A stretch of 8,045 bases of DNA from Xanthobacteraceae bacterium (lineage in GTDB: Bacteria; Pseudomonadota; Alphaproteobacteria; Rhizobiales; Xanthobacteraceae): positions 1 to 8,045 of the forward strand of contig JASHRR010000804.1 of NCBI GenBank assembly GCA_030037185.1, given 5' to 3'. Positions within the stretch are counted from its first letter, which is position 1; each line of letters begins with the position of its first letter. The notes beneath the pieces are model-generated. The model saw nothing but the letters and a program-made list of their open reading frames with translations. It had not been told where the DNA came from and did no database searches. Below are positions 5,531 to 8,045 of this stretch, piece after piece. Both the position numbers and the translations under genes were made by a program.

Positions 5531-5779
5531 ATGTCCGAATGCATTCACTGCGAGATTCACGACGTGCTGGAGAGCCATCTGGAGGCCGAAGACGCCAATA
5601 TCGCGGAGATCGCATCCAAGGTGACCGAAGTGCTCGCCGATCTCATCTTGATGGTCCCGCCGGCCGACCGGGGTATGTTGATCGCCGATATCCTGGCGAA
5701 TCTGGGTCAATTCGTGCTGGAGAAAAATGAAGATGCGGTGGAGCAGGCGCAATCCGGCCCGCGCCGGCTAGGGCATTGA
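5531..5779 (+). CDS. Small helical protein with N-terminal CxxC, unknown function
   Basis: This 82-residue protein has a good ribosome binding site (AAGGAG, five bases before ATG 5531). It begins MSECIHCEIHDVLESHL, so C4 and C7 form a CxxC with histidines close by (H6 and H10). Such a cluster could bind a metal or a cofactor, but it is a single half-site and would need a partner or dimer. The rest is predicted largely helical and amphipathic (IAEIASKVTEVLADLILM, then MLIADILANLGQFVLEK), with no signal peptide, so it is probably cytoplasmic. The gene lies 22 bases after the second ModA-like gene on the same strand and is probably co-transcribed with it. It looks like a conserved hypothetical protein; I cannot name the family. 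The last ten residues are low-complexity. Confidence 0.75.
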   Translation: MSECIHCEIHDVLESHLEAEDANIAEIASKVTEVLADLILMVPPADRGMLIADILANLGQFVLEKNEDAVEQAQSGPRRLGH

Positions 5780-5803
5780 CTTGCCGCTTGACAGGACATT
5801 CGC

Positions 5804-5844
5804 TTGCCTAATCCGGCTTTCAGAGGAATCCATAGGGTAGGCAA
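5804..5844. repeat. Long-loop inverted repeat after the CxxC gene
   Basis: TTGCCTA (5804-5810) pairs with TAGGCAA (5838-5844). The stem extends inwards past one bulged A through TCC/GGG. It begins 24 bases after the stop of the CxxC gene, so it could protect or end that transcript, but no T run follows. Confidence 0.35.
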
Positions 5845-5878
5845 AGGCGCCTCGGTTGTCGCCATTTGGCCACCATCG

Positions 5879-5897
5879 GGCTGTCAATCCGACAGCC
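5879..5897. repeat. Perfect 7-bp inverted repeat
   Basis: GGCTGTC (5879-5885), loop AATCC, GACAGCC (5891-5897). It is a strong short hairpin on either strand without a T run. Its role is unknown. Confidence 0.4.
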
Positions 5898-6078
5898 GCA
5901 GCGTGGGCAGGCGCCTTGCGAGGATGTTCGAGACGCCGCAACGCCTCTGCCGGGCGATGCCCATGGCACCATGACCGTAGGAAGTCACTATTGAACTGGC
6001 AAAATTTCTTGTTCGGTACGAAACACACAGCGATCGGAACTGCGGCGCAAATCGACGCATACCGCCGGTTCGCCAAGA

Positions 6079-6111
6079 TGACCACAGACCCTGGTCATTT
6101 CGCTGTGGTCA
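6079..6111. repeat. 9-bp inverted repeat with a competing hairpin
   Basis: TGACCACAG (6079-6087) and CTGTGGTCA (6103-6111) form a perfect 9-bp stem with a 15-base loop. An alternative stem (ATGACC with GGTCAT at 6092-6097) shares the left arm. The element lies 18 bases before repeat copy B. Confidence 0.45.
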
Positions 6112-6129
6112 GGCAGACAACGCTTTGCA

Positions 6130-6180
6130 GGGGCGGCTTGGGCCTGACAACCTAAGCGTGGGCAGGCCGTCGCTCAAACG
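6130..6180. repeat. Diverged intergenic repeat, copy B
   Basis: This is the partner of the repeat at 1586-1630. The first 28 bases agree at 25 positions and the last 11 (TCGCTCAAACG) are identical, while the middle is 6 bases longer. Unlike copy A, it is not preceded by the strong terminator-like hairpin. A shorter, weaker resemblance occurs near 98-113 (GCGGCTTGACAACC), which looks like the same core missing 6 bases. Confidence 0.6.
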
Positions 6181-6339
6181 GAGAAAGCAGACCCACCCGC
6201 GCTCTTGCAAAGTCACCGCACCGTCCTGGGCTCGGTCGGGGCAGGGCTCAACGGGTCATCAATGCAGGCAACACCTGGTTTCCCGGGTTGCCGATTTCCA
6301 CTGTCGGCTGCCGCGCCGCCAGTCGCCAGAGTTTTTTTT

Positions 6340-6361
6340 AAAATCGCGCCTGCGCCGCGCG
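6340..6361 (-). terminator. Weak terminator candidate after the monooxygenase gene
   Basis: On the minus strand, CGCGC and GCGCG (6361-6345) form a 5-bp GC stem with a 7-base loop. It is followed by ATTTT, starting 22 bases after the monooxygenase stop. The T run is only four long and then turns into eight A, so this is a marginal intrinsic terminator. Confidence 0.35.
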
Positions 6362-6383
6362 CTTGGTGCGGATTGCTCCAGCC

Positions 6384-7613
6384 TCACGCCCTCGCCGCCT
6401 CCTTGGTACGGATGTGCTCCGGCCGCACACCGATCCCGATAAATCGCGCCGGGATGCCGCGCAAAGGCGGGAACCGGTCGAGCAGCCTCACGGAGAACGG
6501 CACTTTCGGCTGCCTGGTGCCGGCCAGCACTGGCCCGATCACGCGGTTCTGAATGGTGCGCTGGAACGCCTGCGTCACCCGCATCGGCCATTCGCGCCGC
6601 CTCTGCACCTGGGCCAGATGGTCGAGCGTGACGGCGCCGGCGCCCAGCGGGTCGGCCAGAATGTTGGCGGCCGCGACGGCGTCCTGAATGGCGAGATTGA
6701 TGCCGACGCCGCCGATCGGCGACATCGCGTGGGCGGCGTCGCCGATGCACAAGAGGCCCGGCCGGTACCACTGCGGCAGGCGATCGAGCGCAACCGTGAG
6801 GAGTTTCACGTCGTCCCAGCTCTTGAGCTCGTTGACGCGCTCCCCAAGCCACGGCGACAGGGCGAGGATGGTGCGCCGAAAGTCGTCGATATCGCGTTGC
6901 ATGAGTTGGTCCGCCGAACCCTTCTCAATGACATAGGCGCATTGCCAATAATCGCCGCGGTCCACCATGATGAAAATGCCGCCTGCTTCGAAGTGGCCGA
7001 AAGTTTCAGCCTCGTCGTCCGCCCGGCGCGAGAGCCGCATCCACAACACATCCATAGGGGCGCCGAGGTCCTCGACCTTAAGGCCGGCGCGCTCGCGTAT
7101 CGTCGAATGCCTTCCGTCGGCGCCGATCACCAGGTCGGCATGGATCTCCACCGCGCCGGCTTGCGCGTTCGCCCGCAGGCCGACGATCCGACCGCCCTGC
7201 TCGATGAGGTCGGTCGCCTCGGTTTTCATCATGAGGCGGAAGCTTTGGTAGCCTCGACCGCGGTCGGCCATGAAGTCGAGGAAATCCCATTGCGGCATGA
7301 ACGCAACGAATTTGCAGGCGGTCGACAATCTCGCGAAATCCGCCATCGTGACCCGTACTTTGCCGATCTCGCCGATAAGGCGCTCGACCTTGCGGTGGGG
7401 CAAGCGCAGGAACGCATCGAGCAATCCCAACTCTTGCATCAGCTCCATCGTCGAGGGGTGGATGGTGTCGCCGCGGAAGTCGCGTAGGAAGTCGGCGTGC
7501 TTCTCAAGCACGACGACGTCGACGCCCGCGCGCGCCAGCAGGTATCCCACCATCATTCCGGCCGGCCCGCCGCCGCCGACGCAACATTGCGTGGTGAGAG
7601 TGTTTGCGCTCAT
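6384..7613 (-). CDS. FAD-dependent monooxygenase (aromatic hydroxylase type)
   Basis: This 409-residue protein belongs to the group A flavoprotein monooxygenases (PHBH/UbiH/PheA-like, FAD_binding_3), which use NAD(P)H and oxygen to hydroxylate aromatic or related substrates in the cytoplasm. The three signature motifs are in place. The N-terminal dinucleotide-binding loop is GGGGPAGMM at residues 13-21, with the acidic E37 ending the second strand. The DG motif is GADGRHST at 164-171. The GD motif is GDAAHAMSPIGGVGIN at 291-306. R47 in the FRGDT segment is the usual flavin contact. The length is typical of forms without the extra C-terminal thioredoxin-like domain. I chose ATG 7613-7611 because GGAGG lies five bases upstream; an in-frame extension to 7652 adds 13 unlikely residues. 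It follows the gamma-glutamyltransferase gene by 39 bases and probably shares its transcript. The substrate is unknown. Confidence 0.92.
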   Translation of the reverse strand: MSANTLTTQCCVGGGGPAGMMVGYLLARAGVDVVVLEKHADFLRDFRGDTIHPSTMELMQELGLLDAFLRLPHRKVERLIGEIGKVRVTMADFARLSTACKFVAFMPQWDFLDFMADRGRGYQSFRLMMKTEATDLIEQGGRIVGLRANAQAGAVEIHADLVIGADGRHSTIRERAGLKVEDLGAPMDVLWMRLSRRADDEAETFGHFEAGGIFIMVDRGDYWQCAYVIEKGSADQLMQRDIDDFRRTILALSPWLGERVNELKSWDDVKLLTVALDRLPQWYRPGLLCIGDAAHAMSPIGGVGINLAIQDAVAAANILADPLGAGAVTLDHLAQVQRRREWPMRVTQAFQRTIQNRVIGPVLAGTRQPKVPFSVRLLDRFPPLRGIPARFIGIGVRPEHIRTKEAARA

Positions 7614-7652
7614 GACATCCTCCAACGCGGTTGCGCTTGCGGCGTTGCCCAA

Positions 7653-8045
7653 TCACACACCTGCGGCGCCGCCGTTGGCGCGGGGATCGTGACCGCCCTC
7701 CAACATGCCGTCCCGATGCAGGATGACGGCGCCCGCATGGCCCATTGTGTCGGAGTAGCGCTCAGCGAGAACCTCGACATCATGTCCGGCCGCCGACAGG
7801 CGATCGATCATGTTGCCGTCAAAGCCGTCTTCCATGCGCAGGCTGGTGACGGCCGAGCCCCAGGTGCGGCCAAGCAGCCAGCGCGGCCGCGCGAGCGCAT
7901 CGGCGAGCGGAACGTGATAGATCACATGACGGGTGAATACCGCCGCCTGCGTCTGCGGCTGTCCGTCGCCGCCCATCGTGCCATAGGCGATGATGCGACC
8001 GTCGCGCAGCACCGCGAGCGCCGGATTGAGGGTGTGAAACGGCAG
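7653..8045 (-). CDS. Gamma-glutamyltransferase family protein, C-terminal part
   Basis: The gene enters from the right edge and only its last 130 codons are visible. The sequence starts LPFHTLNPALAVLRDGR, continues IAYGTMGGDGQPQTQAAVFT and ends GGHDPRANGGAAGV. These are typical of the small subunit of gamma-glutamyltransferases (Ntn hydrolases that self-cleave and transfer or hydrolyse gamma-glutamyl groups, for instance from glutathione) and of close GGT-like relatives. The catalytic threonine that forms the new N-terminus after processing, and any signal peptide, lie outside the window, so activity and location cannot be judged. The GTMGG segment and the D-P-R end are the expected family features. 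The FAD monooxygenase gene lies 39 bases downstream on the same strand. Confidence 0.88.
   Translation of the reverse strand: MPFHTLNPALAVLRDGRIIAYGTMGGDGQPQTQAAVFTRHVIYHVPLADALARPRWLLGRTWGSAVTSLRMEDGFDGNMIDRLSAAGHDVEVLAERYSDTMGHAGAVILHRDGMLEGGHDPRANGGAAGV

Larger units (their letters stand above)
5780..6383. other. Gene-free interval with hairpins and a repeat copy
   Basis: I see no convincing gene in these 604 bases. The ORFs present have mixed third-position composition and lack ribosome binding sites, and part of the stretch (about 5980-6060) is lower in GC than its surroundings. It separates the plus-strand binding-protein cluster from the converging minus-strand monooxygenase gene. It contains inverted repeats at 5804-5844, 5879-5897 and 6079-6111, the repeat copy at 6130-6180, and a run of eight T at 6332-6339. 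A TTGACA at 5788-5793 has only a poor -10 (TAATCC, 15 bases on). A small RNA is possible but unproven. Confidence 0.5.

Noticed and set aside
5768..6085. 105-codon minus-strand frame in the gene-free interval
   Set aside because: It has a GTG start without a ribosome binding site, mixed third-position composition, many Cys and Trp in a random-looking order, and no family resemblance.
5900..6167. 13-base direct match AGCGTGGGCAGGC at 5900-5912 and 6155-6167
   Set aside because: A single match of this length is expected by chance in 8 kb of GC-rich sequence, and the flanks do not align.
6363..7487. 374-codon plus-strand frame antisense to the monooxygenase
   Set aside because: The minus-strand frame has all three flavoprotein motifs. 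The plus-strand product is an antisense shadow with no recognisable domain.
1..8045. CRISPR array, tRNA or rRNA genes, prophage or toxin-antitoxin pair
   Set aside because: I found no regularly spaced repeats, no cloverleaf-type arms with a recognisable anticodon loop, and no phage or toxin-antitoxin signatures.

Overview
The window reads like the chromosome of a GC-rich alphaproteobacterium. The likely order is Hyphomicrobiales, in the Bradyrhizobium/Rhodopseudomonas neighbourhood. This rests on the strong G/C bias at third codon positions, the GGAGG-type ribosome binding sites and the protein families present. It is an inference; no ribosomal or other marker gene is in view.

Layout from left to right. 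Bases 1-34 hold the first codons of a minus-strand gene that leaves the window. A possible 53-residue minus-strand ORF follows (210-371). Next come a minus-strand pirin-family cupin (508-1428) and a minus-strand secreted CAP/SCP-domain protein (1807-2391). Between those two lie a stem-loop with a T-rich tail on the minus strand, a possible 63-residue ORF and one copy of a short diverged intergenic repeat. The CAP gene has a promoter candidate with an 8-bp inverted repeat between its -35 and -10 boxes. Bases 2541-3703 contain a heavily decayed IS200/IS605-type element of the tnpB-only kind. Its tnpB is full of frameshifts, nonsense codons and deletions, and hairpins sit near both ends.

Downstream is a plus-strand cluster. 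Two paralogous periplasmic substrate-binding proteins of the ModA-like type (3775-4545 and 4744-5508) stand in tandem, followed 22 bases later by a gene for an 82-residue helical protein with an N-terminal CxxC (5531-5779). No permease or ATPase accompanies them here. The second binding-protein gene has its own good sigma70-like promoter and probably a GTG start.

Bases 5780-6383 carry no convincing gene but contain several inverted repeats and the second copy of the intergenic repeat. On the far right, a minus-strand pair reads into this gap: the C-terminal part of a gamma-glutamyltransferase (enters at 8045, ends 7653) and, 39 bases on, an FAD-dependent aromatic-hydroxylase-type monooxygenase (6384-7613). 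The close spacing suggests co-transcription.

No CRISPR array, tRNA, rRNA or intact defence system is visible. The most noteworthy points are the tandem orphan ModA-like proteins with their small CxxC partner, the tnpB fossil directly upstream, and the repeat family that flanks the region.
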